A stretch of DNA of 64,000 bases. Source: Natrialbaceae archaeon AArc-T1-2 (GTDB lineage Archaea > Halobacteriota > Halobacteria > Halobacteriales > Natrialbaceae). Shown here one piece after another: positions 57,499-64,000 of the stretch. Made by a program: the position numbers and the translations under genes. The notes under the pieces were generated by a model. That model was not told the origin of the DNA. It ran no database searches and saw nothing but the letters and a program-made list of their open reading frames with translations. The stretch's first letter is position 1, and every line of letters starts with the position of its first letter. Location of the stretch: the NCBI RefSeq assembly GCF_030273315.1, contig NZ_CP127174.1, forward strand, positions 2,852,001 through 2,916,000, in the 5' to 3' direction.

Positions 57499-58670
57499 CG
57501 TTTCACCCCCTCGTTCTCGAAGACGTGAATGGCCGTCGCACCGCCGCTGCCGCCGACGTTGTGGGTGAGACCGTATGTGGGTTCCTCGAGCTGGCGGTCG
57601 CCCGCCTGGCCGGTGAGCTGGTCGAAGGCCTCGACGACCTGGCCGGCACCGGTCGCGCCGATCGGGTGGCCCTTCGATTTGAGTCCGCCGGAGGTGTTGA
57701 CCGGCAGCTCGCCGTCGGGATCGGTGACGCCCTCCCGCAGCAGACGGGGAGCCTCGCCGGGCTCACAGAAGCCGAGATCCTCGTAGGCGATCAGTTCCGC
57801 GATGGCGAAGCAGTCGTGGACCTCCGCGAAGTCGAGGTCGTCGGGCTCGATGCCGGCCCGATCGTAGGCGGTCTCGGCGGCGACCTGCGAGGCGGAGATG
57901 CCGGTGTAGCTGTCTCGTTCGGCCAGTCCGACACGTTCGCTCGCTGCGCCCACGCCCGCGACGCGAACGCGTTCGTCGGTGTACTCGGAGACGACATCCT
58001 CGCTCGCGAGCAAGACGACGGCCGCTCCGTCGGAGGTCGGACAGCAGTGATAGAGGTTCAACGGCTCGGCGACCGCCGGCGCACCCGTGGCCTCCTCGAG
58101 CGAGCACTCGAAGCCGAGGTGGGCCTTCGGATTTTTCGCGCCATTTTTGTGGTTTTTCACCGCGACCCGGGAGAGGTCTTCGTTGGTCGCGTCGTACTCG
58201 TCCATGTAGACGCTTGCCATCTGGGCGTAGACGCCCGAGAAGGTGGTTCCGGTAAGACGTTCCCACTCGGTCTCGCCGGAGACGCCCAGCCAGTACTTCG
58301 TGACGTCGCCGGACATGTCGGACATGACCTCGTAACCGCTTGCGAGGACGACGTCCGCGAGACCGCTTTTGATCGCCTGGACGCCCTGTCGGACGGCGAA
58401 GCCGCCCGCGGCACAGGCGTTCTCGATCCGCGAGCAGGGCGTGTTGTGCAGCCCGACGTGTTCGGTCACTGCCGGCCCGGAGAGGCCGAGCTGGCGACCG
58501 CCGACGCCGAGGCTCCCGACGACGGCCTCGTCGATCTCGTCCGTGTCGATTCCGTACTCGACGCTGTCACGGGCCGCGGCGTACGCCTTCGCGAACAGAT
58601 CCCGGTAGCTCCGGTCCGGGAACGCGCCGAAGGCGGTCTGTCCCGCGCCGATGACGTAGACATCCCGCAT
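57495..58670 (-). CDS. thiolase family protein (SCP2/acetoacetyl-CoA thiolase type)
   Basis: 391 residues. Nucleophile C86 in SRIENACAAGGFAV; catalytic His in FAEVHDCFAIAEL and in GGLKSKGHPIGATGAGQ; the C-terminal Cys of biosynthetic thiolases is not seen (THNVGGSGGATA replaces CxG). This is the archaeal non-decarboxylating thiolase type that pairs with a DUF35 protein, here the next gene (4-nt overlap). Start at MRDVYVIGAG; 20 upstream residues are non-conserved. Likely acts on acetyl- or acyl-CoA. Confidence 0.9.
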   Translation of the reverse strand: MRDVYVIGAGQTAFGAFPDRSYRDLFAKAYAAARDSVEYGIDTDEIDEAVVGSLGVGGRQLGLSGPAVTEHVGLHNTPCSRIENACAAGGFAVRQGVQAIKSGLADVVLASGYEVMSDMSGDVTKYWLGVSGETEWERLTGTTFSGVYAQMASVYMDEYDATNEDLSRVAVKNHKNGAKNPKAHLGFECSLEEATGAPAVAEPLNLYHCCPTSDGAAVVLLASEDVVSEYTDERVRVAGVGAASERVGLAERDSYTGISASQVAAETAYDRAGIEPDDLDFAEVHDCFAIAELIAYEDLGFCEPGEAPRLLREGVTDPDGELPVNTSGGLKSKGHPIGATGAGQVVEAFDQLTGQAGDRQLEEPTYGLTHNVGGSGGATAIHVFENEGVKR

Positions 58671-58768
58671 ACTCGAGCGTTGGGACGGGCCGGGATATAG
58701 CTTCTGAACCGGACGCTCGTCGCGTATCACATCATTTTTGGTCCGGCACTCGAGATACGGAGTCGAGG

Positions 58769-60055
58769 ATGACCTACAAGGCTATAGAGACTGCCTCACG
58801 CGAAGAGATTCGTGAGGTCCAGAACGAACGGCTCCGCGAGACGGTACGCAACGCCTACGAAAACGTCGAGTACTACCGCGAGGCACTCGACGAGGCCGGC
58901 GTCTCCCCCGAGGACATCGAGACCGTCGACGACGTCACGACGCTTCCGTTCACGACCAAAGAGGACTTCCGCGACGAGTATCCCGACGGCTTATTCGCCG
59001 TCGACGACGAGGAGATCACACGTATCCACGCCTCCTCCGGCACGACTGGCAAGCCCAAGATCGTCTCCTACACGGACGACGACCTCGAGGTCTGGAACGA
59101 GGTCGTCGCCCGCAGTCTCACCGCGGCGGGCGTCGAACCCGGCGACACCGTCCAGAACGCCTACGGCTACGGGCTGTTCACGGGCGGTCTCGGACTGCAC
59201 TACGGCGTCGAGGAACTCGGCGCGACCGTGATCCCGATCGGTGGCGGCCAGACACAACGCCAGGTCGAGATGCTCAAGGACTTAGAGAGTGACGCCATCT
59301 CCTGTACGCCATCCTACGCGCTGTATCTCGCCGAGACGGCAGAAGAGATGGGCATCGACATCAAAGACCTCCCGCTGTCGACGGTCATCTTCGGTGCCGA
59401 ACCCTGTACCGACCCGATGCGCGAGGAGATCGAAGAACGCCTCGACGTCAACGGAATCGACATCTACGGTCTCTCCGAAATCGTCGGCCCCGGCGTCTCC
59501 AACGAGTGTCACGAGGCCCAGGACGGGCTGCACATCTGGGAGGATCGCTTCTACCCCGAGGTCGTCGACCCCGAGACGGGCGAGCCCCTGCCCGAGGGCG
59601 AGGAAGGGGAACTCGTGCTCACCACGCTCTCGAAAGCGGCCCTGCCCGTGCTCCGGTACCGCACCGGCGACCTCACCACGCTCACCTACGAGGAGTGTGC
59701 GTGTGGCCGCACGATGGTCCGGATGGACAACGTCACCGGCCGCGCCGACGACCTCATCATCGTCCGCGGCGTCAACTTCTACCCGAGCGAGGTCGAGGAC
59801 GTCGTCCTCGAGTTCGACGAGATCGCCCCTCACTATCGCATCGACCTAGAGCGCGAGGGCAACCTCGACACCATCGAGATCACGGTCGAACTCGTCGAGG
59901 ATTTCGATGGCGACGAGGAGCGACTCCACAGCGAGATCCTCACCCGCCTCGAGAACGTCCTCTCGTTTACCCCCGACCAGCTGACGCTCGCCGAGTACAG
60001 CTCTATCGAGCGTTCGGAGGTCGGCAAAGTCCAGCGCGTCTTCGACCACCGGTAA
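58769..60055 (+). CDS. paaK: phenylacetate--CoA ligase
   Basis: 428 residues. AMP-forming enzyme activating phenylacetate with CoA and ATP. ANL P-loop ASSGTTGKPKIV (about 88-99); FGAEPCTDPM; YGLSEIVGPGVSNEC; YRTGDLT; the C-terminal lysine loop near RSEVGKVQRV. Its N-terminal RLRETVRNAYENVEYYREAL is typical of PaaK. It is the first gene of a phenylacetate block that includes paaI, a regulator and paaABCD, which supports the substrate. Upstream promoter not clear. Confidence 0.92.
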   Translation: MTYKAIETASREEIREVQNERLRETVRNAYENVEYYREALDEAGVSPEDIETVDDVTTLPFTTKEDFRDEYPDGLFAVDDEEITRIHASSGTTGKPKIVSYTDDDLEVWNEVVARSLTAAGVEPGDTVQNAYGYGLFTGGLGLHYGVEELGATVIPIGGGQTQRQVEMLKDLESDAISCTPSYALYLAETAEEMGIDIKDLPLSTVIFGAEPCTDPMREEIEERLDVNGIDIYGLSEIVGPGVSNECHEAQDGLHIWEDRFYPEVVDPETGEPLPEGEEGELVLTTLSKAALPVLRYRTGDLTTLTYEECACGRTMVRMDNVTGRADDLIIVRGVNFYPSEVEDVVLEFDEIAPHYRIDLEREGNLDTIEITVELVEDFDGDEERLHSEILTRLENVLSFTPDQLTLAEYSSIERSEVGKVQRVFDHR

Positions 60056-60223
60056 ACTGCGCTCTCGAGTCGAGACGGTGGCCTGTCCTGGCTTCGATTC
60101 CGTTCCGTACGGCTTATACTGTCGGTCATGGACCGGTGAACTGGCGTGTGCCAGAGCCGGCGGTACAGCGCATGTCAGCCCGTCCGCTCTCACAGGTAGG
60201 GTACGTATGTATGACCGACAGTA

Positions 60224-60619
60224 TTACCCCAGAACGTACACCCGGCCGCGGAACGTCGAGATCCGGCCGTCGTTCTCGTCGGTGATGACCACCTCGTACT
60301 CCGCCGTTCGGCCGGCGACGTGTGTCTCTTCTGCAGTCGCCGTGAGGACGTCGCCGACGTCGACGGCGTCGAGGTAGGAGATGTTCGTCTCGAGCGCGAC
60401 GGCGGTGTCGCCGTGGGAGTTCGAGGCGGCAGCGAACGCCGCGTCGGCGAGCGAGTAGACCGCCCCGCCGTGGGGCGTGCCGTGGAAGTTGAGCAAATCC
60501 TCGGTGATCTCGAGTCGGGTACGTGCCCGTCCTGGCTCGAACTCGACGAGTTCGATGCCAAGCGTGTCACAGAAGGCGTCGCTCTCGATCTCCGCTCTGA
60601 TAGCGTCGATGTCCGTCAT
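60224..60619 (-). CDS. paaI: PaaI-like hot-dog thioesterase
   Basis: 131 residues. Hot-dog fold: CDTLGIELVEFEPGRARTRLEIT, the signature NFHGTPHGGAVYSLADAAFAAASNSHGDTAVALETNISYL, ending ISTFRGRVYVLG. It hydrolyses phenylacetyl-CoA or ring-hydroxylated CoA intermediates, protecting CoA. It lies between paaK and the HTH_10 regulator but on the opposite strand to paaK. A generic 4-hydroxybenzoyl-CoA-type thioesterase is possible. Confidence 0.87.
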   Translation of the reverse strand: MTDIDAIRAEIESDAFCDTLGIELVEFEPGRARTRLEITEDLLNFHGTPHGGAVYSLADAAFAAASNSHGDTAVALETNISYLDAVDVGDVLTATAEETHVAGRTAEYEVVITDENDGRISTFRGRVYVLG

Positions 60620-60696
60620 GTACGCACACGACTGGCTCGGGGGCCGAAGAATCTATTGGAATCGGAAACGAGATCGAGACGGACAGAATCGATCGT

Positions 60697-61335
60697 TCAC
60701 TCGAAAACCTGGTGAAACAGCGTCTCCTCGGCGCGTCGGAGCCGTTCGAGGAACGCGGACTTGCTGATTCCCAGCTCGTCGGCGACCTCCTCGGAGGAGG
60801 CCTCTCGCGGGATCGAGAAGTAGCCCATCTCGAGTGCCGTCCGGACGCACGCCTCCTGTGGCGGCGTGATGTCCCAGCGCTGGCTGGGCGATCCTTCGGC
60901 GTCGGACTGCAGCGGGTAGACACGCTCTAGGCGGACGCCGACGGTTTCGCCGGCGGTCTCCATGACGCCTTTGAGCACGTCGCGACCGACGACGGCTCCG
61001 AAGAACGTCGCTGCGCCGTCGCGGTACCGGAGGTTCTCGACGATGAGTCCGCCGTCGATCAGCTTGTGGACGATACAGGGCTCTTTGGAGAGACAGCGAT
61101 ACCGGTACCGGCCGTCGGTCTCTGCGACGTGTAAGTACCGGATCCGATCGTCGTCGTCGAGTACACGTTTGAGTTCGTCGTCTCGAGGCGAACTGAACTG
61201 CAAGAGAGCGTAGCCGTCGGCCCGGAGCTGGGGCGGCTGGGCGTGGATCTCGACGCCGACCGCCTGCGTCGCCTCCGCGAGCGGGCAGCCATCGTCCTGG
61301 ACGCGAAACTCCACCGCGAGACACTCGTCGATCAT
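60697..61335 (-). CDS. HTH_10 (bacterio-opsin activator-like) transcription regulator
   Basis: 212 residues. The N-terminal about 150 residues resemble the sensor half of haloarchaeal Bat-like regulators (EFRVQDDGCPLAEATQAVGVEI). The C-terminal HTH_10 domain (about 155-205) reads DITPPQEACVRTALEMGYFSIPREASSEEVADELGISKSAFLERLRRAEETLF. It is divergent from paaA with 88 nt between start codons, so it is probably the local phenylacetate regulator. Cys residues in the N-terminal half (C5, C17, C81, C87) may bind ligand or metal. Confidence 0.85.
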   Translation of the reverse strand: MIDECLAVEFRVQDDGCPLAEATQAVGVEIHAQPPQLRADGYALLQFSSPRDDELKRVLDDDDRIRYLHVAETDGRYRYRCLSKEPCIVHKLIDGGLIVENLRYRDGAATFFGAVVGRDVLKGVMETAGETVGVRLERVYPLQSDAEGSPSQRWDITPPQEACVRTALEMGYFSIPREASSEEVADELGISKSAFLERLRRAEETLFHQVFE

Positions 61336-61355
61336 ACCGGCGGTACGAGTCCGGG

Positions 61356-61365
61356 AAACTTAAAG
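61356..61365 (+). promoter_or_regulatory. promoter of paaA operon
   Basis: GAAACTTAAAG gives a BRE/TATA-like element about 60 nt before the paaA start, in the 88-nt gap between the divergent regulator and paaA. An operator for the HTH_10 protein may overlap it; no symmetric site was clear. Confidence 0.4.
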
Positions 61366-61423
61366 CCCGTCTATGTGGCGGTCAAGGGATAAGGACACAA
61401 ACGCCGTGTATTCGAACGAAACG

Positions 61424-62365
61424 ATGGACATCGACACGGTCAAACAACGAGCGGGTCCGCGGGAGTTCAGCCCCGCGGACGATATGCCGGAGGAGTACCG
61501 GAAAGCGGCGACCCGGATGATCGAGTTCCACGCCAACAGCGAGATCATGGGCGCGTACCTCGAGCGTCCGTTCATCCGGGAGGCTCCGAGTATCGACCGG
61601 AAGCTCGCGTTCTCAGCAAAGGTCCAAGACGAGATCGGCCACGGGCAGCTGCTCTACCGTGCCGCCGAGTCCCTCGGCGTGAAAACGCGCGAGGAGATGC
61701 TCGACGACCTCGCCGAGGGCACGGGCAAGTTCCTCAACTGTTTCCACTACCCGATGGACAGCTGGCCCGAGACGGCGATGATCGCCTTCTTCGTCGACGG
61801 GGCGGCGATGCGCCGGCAGGCGACGCTGCGACGAACCAGCTGGGAACCGTACGCCCACGCGATGGACAAGGTCTGTTTCGAGGAGGGCTTCCACGTCAAA
61901 CACGGCGAGGACATCCTCGCGACGCTGATGAGCGGTTCGAAGAAAGAACAGGAGATGACCCAGGCGGCCTTCGAGGAGTGGTGGCCTCGCATCATCCAGT
62001 TTTTCGGCCCCACCGACGACCAGAGCAAACACCACGGCTTCGCCTCCGAGGTCGGCCTGAAACAGCAGTCCAACGACGAACTCCGCACCGCCTTCCTCAA
62101 CCAGTACATTCCGAAGGCCGAGAAGTACGGTCTCGAGATTCCCGACGAACCCCGCATCCGGAAAAACGACGAGGGCGACTACGAGGTCGTCGAGGACGAT
62201 CTCGACTGGGAGGAGTTCTTCACGATCGCGAAAAACGAGTACGATCCCGGCGTCGGCCAGATCGACGGCCGCAAGGCCGCACAGGAGGCCGTCCAGTGGG
62301 TTCGAGACACCATCGAGGGTGACGACATGCCCTCGGGCAGCCAGACGCCACAGGCCGCTGACTGA
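61424..62365 (+). CDS. paaA: 1,2-phenylacetyl-CoA epoxidase subunit A
   Basis: 313 residues. Catalytic diiron subunit: MIEFHANSEIMGAYLERPFI, AKVQDEIGHGQLLYRA (ExxH), and CFEEGFHVKHGEDI (second ExxH). It uses O2 and electrons from PaaE to epoxidise phenylacetyl-CoA. Starts MDIDTVKQRAGPREF. Two bases separate it from paaB, and paaB-paaC-paaD follow with 1- to 4-nt overlaps. Confidence 0.94.
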   Translation: MDIDTVKQRAGPREFSPADDMPEEYRKAATRMIEFHANSEIMGAYLERPFIREAPSIDRKLAFSAKVQDEIGHGQLLYRAAESLGVKTREEMLDDLAEGTGKFLNCFHYPMDSWPETAMIAFFVDGAAMRRQATLRRTSWEPYAHAMDKVCFEEGFHVKHGEDILATLMSGSKKEQEMTQAAFEEWWPRIIQFFGPTDDQSKHHGFASEVGLKQQSNDELRTAFLNQYIPKAEKYGLEIPDEPRIRKNDEGDYEVVEDDLDWEEFFTIAKNEYDPGVGQIDGRKAAQEAVQWVRDTIEGDDMPSGSQTPQAAD

Positions 62366-62367
62366 CC

Positions 62368-62688
62368 ATGATCTGGGAAGTATTCAGACAGGAGAAACCG
62401 GGCGAGTACCACACCCACTGTGGGAACGTCCACGCGCCGGACCGCGAGATGGCAAAGCAGTTCGCCGCGATCCAGCACGGCCGGCGCAAGCCGACGAACA
62501 GCCTCTGGGTCGTCCCGAAAGACGAAATCGGCGAACTCGACGGCGAGGAGTACGCCTTCGGCGGAACGACCGACAAGAGCTACCGCTGGTCGACGGGCTA
62601 CAACGTCACCGCCGACGACGCACGCGAGGTCGTCGAATCGTCGGACGAACAGGAAGACGCCGAGAGACGGCGCAGTGAGGTGGCGTGA
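62368..62688 (+). CDS. paaB: 1,2-phenylacetyl-CoA epoxidase subunit B
   Basis: 106 residues. PaaB fold: IWEVFRQEKPGEYHTHCGNVHAPDREMAKQFAAIQH, RKPTNSLWVVPKDEIGEL. A small structural subunit bridging PaaAC heterodimers. Stop TGA overlaps the paaC ATG by one base. Confidence 0.92.
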   Translation: MIWEVFRQEKPGEYHTHCGNVHAPDREMAKQFAAIQHGRRKPTNSLWVVPKDEIGELDGEEYAFGGTTDKSYRWSTGYNVTADDAREVVESSDEQEDAERRRSEVA

Positions 62689-63584
62689 TGAGCGAATTCG
62701 ACTCCCCCGCCGACCTCGACGACGACCAGGCAGACGCCCTCGAGGCGCTCTTGCTGTCCCTGGCCGACGACGAGTACGTCCTCGCGGAACGGTACACCGA
62801 GTGGCAGGTCCGTGCGCCCACCCTCGAGTCCGACCTGGCGTTCGCGAACAACGCCCAGGACGAACTGGGCCACGCTCGCCTCTGGTACGACGTCCTCGAG
62901 GACCTCGGCCACGAGGAACACGAGCTGATCTACGAACGCGAGCCGGACGCGTGGCGACACAGCACGCTGGTCGAACAGCCCTTCGCCGAGGGCGACTGGG
63001 CCGACGCCATCCTCCGGCACTACCTCTACGACGTCGCCGAACAGCTGCGTCTCGAGGCACTCGAGGACTCGAGCTACGCAAAGATCGCAGACCGCGTCGG
63101 CAAGATCCAGAACGAGGAGGAGTACCACCGCGAACACGCAGAGAGCTGGATGGAACGGCTCGCCGACGGCGAGGAGGGCCACGAACGCCTGCAAGAGGCC
63201 GTCAATCGGCTGTTCCCGCACGCGCTGACGCTGTTCGAGCCGTGCGCGCCGCTTTCAGACGCGGGAGACAAAAGCGGCGACGAGGACCTCGAGGAGACGA
63301 TCGTCGAGGCCGGCTTCCGTGAGGTCTCCCTCGAGGAGCTTCGCGAGGAGTGGCTCTCGATCGTCGTCCCCTATCTCGACGAGCTCGGTCTCGTGACGCC
63401 AGTCTCGGAGATCCTCCACGACGACGACTACGACCTCGAGGTGACCGACGACACCCTCCCCGACGCTCGCGGCCGTGACGGTGACCACACCGACGCGTGG
63501 GAACAGCTCCAGGCGGAGTTCACCAACACCTACCGCGAGCTCGGACGGAGCGAAGCGACGAAGATCATGGCCAAACCCGAATAA
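62688..63584 (+). CDS. paaC: 1,2-phenylacetyl-CoA epoxidase subunit C
   Basis: 298 residues. Helical ferritin-like structural partner of PaaA: LLSLADDEYVLAERYTEWQVRAPTLESDLAFANNAQDELGHARLWYDVLEDL, then KIQNEEEYHREHAESWMERL. A GTG one codon upstream is possible but ATG 62,688 gives the TGATG coupling. The stop TAA overlaps the paaD ATG (TAATG). Confidence 0.93.
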   Translation: MSEFDSPADLDDDQADALEALLLSLADDEYVLAERYTEWQVRAPTLESDLAFANNAQDELGHARLWYDVLEDLGHEEHELIYEREPDAWRHSTLVEQPFAEGDWADAILRHYLYDVAEQLRLEALEDSSYAKIADRVGKIQNEEEYHREHAESWMERLADGEEGHERLQEAVNRLFPHALTLFEPCAPLSDAGDKSGDEDLEETIVEAGFREVSLEELREEWLSIVVPYLDELGLVTPVSEILHDDDYDLEVTDDTLPDARGRDGDHTDAWEQLQAEFTNTYRELGRSEATKIMAKPE

Positions 63585-64000
63585 TGACCAGCGATACTCC
63601 GGACACGGATTCGAACGCCGACGCCACGCCCTGTGCGTACACCGAGTACCGCGAGGGCGAGGATATCGAAGAGCTTCCCGCGATCGGCGAGGGAGCCACC
63701 GGCGTCGAGGCCGACGTGTGGGAGACCCTCTACGAGATCGACGACCCCGAGATGCCGGTCAGCATCGTCGACCTCGGACTGATATACGGCGTCTCCGTCG
63801 AAGACGGCGTCGCGACGGTCGACATGACGCTTACGTACTCCGGCTGCCCGGCCCGCGACATGCTGCTCGAACAGGTCGAGCGGGAAGTCAGCGAGGTCGA
63901 CGGCGTCGAAGCGGTCGACCTGCGGCTCGTCTGGAGTCCGGAGTGGACGATCGAGATGGTCACCGACCAGGGGAAAGCCGACCTGAAAGAGTTCGGCCTC
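63584..64000 (+). CDS. paaD: 1,2-phenylacetyl-CoA epoxidase subunit D, 3' end beyond window
   Basis: 139 codons visible, partial. MIP18/DUF59 domain: VWETLYEIDDPEMPVSIVDLGLIYGVSVEDG, TLTYSGCPARDMLLEQVE (conserved Cys), VDLRLVWSPEW. PaaD is needed for Fe-S or diiron maturation of the epoxidase. The window ends within the C-terminal part, where the family has a Cys-rich tail; a paaE gene would be expected further on. Confidence 0.92.
   Translation, partial: MTSDTPDTDSNADATPCAYTEYREGEDIEELPAIGEGATGVEADVWETLYEIDDPEMPVSIVDLGLIYGVSVEDGVATVDMTLTYSGCPARDMLLEQVEREVSEVDGVEAVDLRLVWSPEWTIEMVTDQGKADLKEFGL

Overview
The window comes from a high-GC, densely coded halophilic archaeon. Proteins are strongly acidic, and the marker genes are archaeal: TFB, S19e, S3Ae, PDCD5, Pcc1, AglJ/AglM and archaeal rRNA with a bulge-helix-bulge processing site. 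The 16S sequence and gene content look most like Natrialbales (Natrialbaceae); the genus cannot be fixed from here.

Layout. 1-1,110 is an AT-rich island with one unrecognised membrane-protein gene. 1,111-5,538 holds thiL and, divergent from it, S19e-PDCD5-PP-loop-coiled coil-hisS. 5,679-14,666 carries a sulfatase, ribL with a JAMM peptidase, a DHH nuclease whose 3' end overlaps a phospholipase-D-like gene, a HEAT-repeat protein, a phosphatidyltransferase and a blue-copper lipoprotein. 14,711-17,216 (minus) is the coupled block S15 / RecJ-like / Pcc1 / S3Ae. It is followed by TFB, a sulfite-oxidase-type enzyme and an alpha/beta hydrolase.

21,160-26,510 (minus) is a complete rRNA operon, 16S-spacer-23S-5S. 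The spacer tRNA position is occupied by a degenerate tRNA-Ala-like element whose anticodon arm is a 12-bp GC hairpin. A promoter, a spacer promoter, processing stems and a terminator are visible.

26,599-32,612 holds a 2Fe-2S ferredoxin coupled to an SBP56/methanethiol-oxidase-type protein, an ATP-grasp enzyme, a VOC protein and several small haloarchaeal proteins, two of them resembling degenerate MBL and JAB folds. 32,609-37,075 (minus) contains sugar-related genes: aglJ, aglM, and a sugar-lactone oxidase flanked by two sensory-rhodopsin-transducer (ASRT) family genes. 37,243-48,921 is mixed metabolism: F420-type LLM oxidoreductase, enoyl-CoA hydratase, amidohydrolase, NikR-like regulator, quinone reductase, HyuAB, a broken RHH gene beside a paired inverted promoter-like element, an HD protein and a duplicated EthD protein.

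49,023-64,000 is dominated by acyl-CoA chemistry: MaoC hydratase, hydroxyacyl-CoA dehydrogenase with hydratase, two thiolases, a fused HMG-CoA-synthase-like/DUF35 protein lacking the usual catalytic residues, and a phenylacetate module. The phenylacetate module consists of paaK, paaI, an HTH_10 regulator and paaA-paaB-paaC-paaD, the last cut by the window edge. Together these would activate phenylacetate, epoxidise it and feed the ring-opened product into beta-oxidation. Most operons show 1- or 4-nt stop/start overlaps, which suggests translational coupling.
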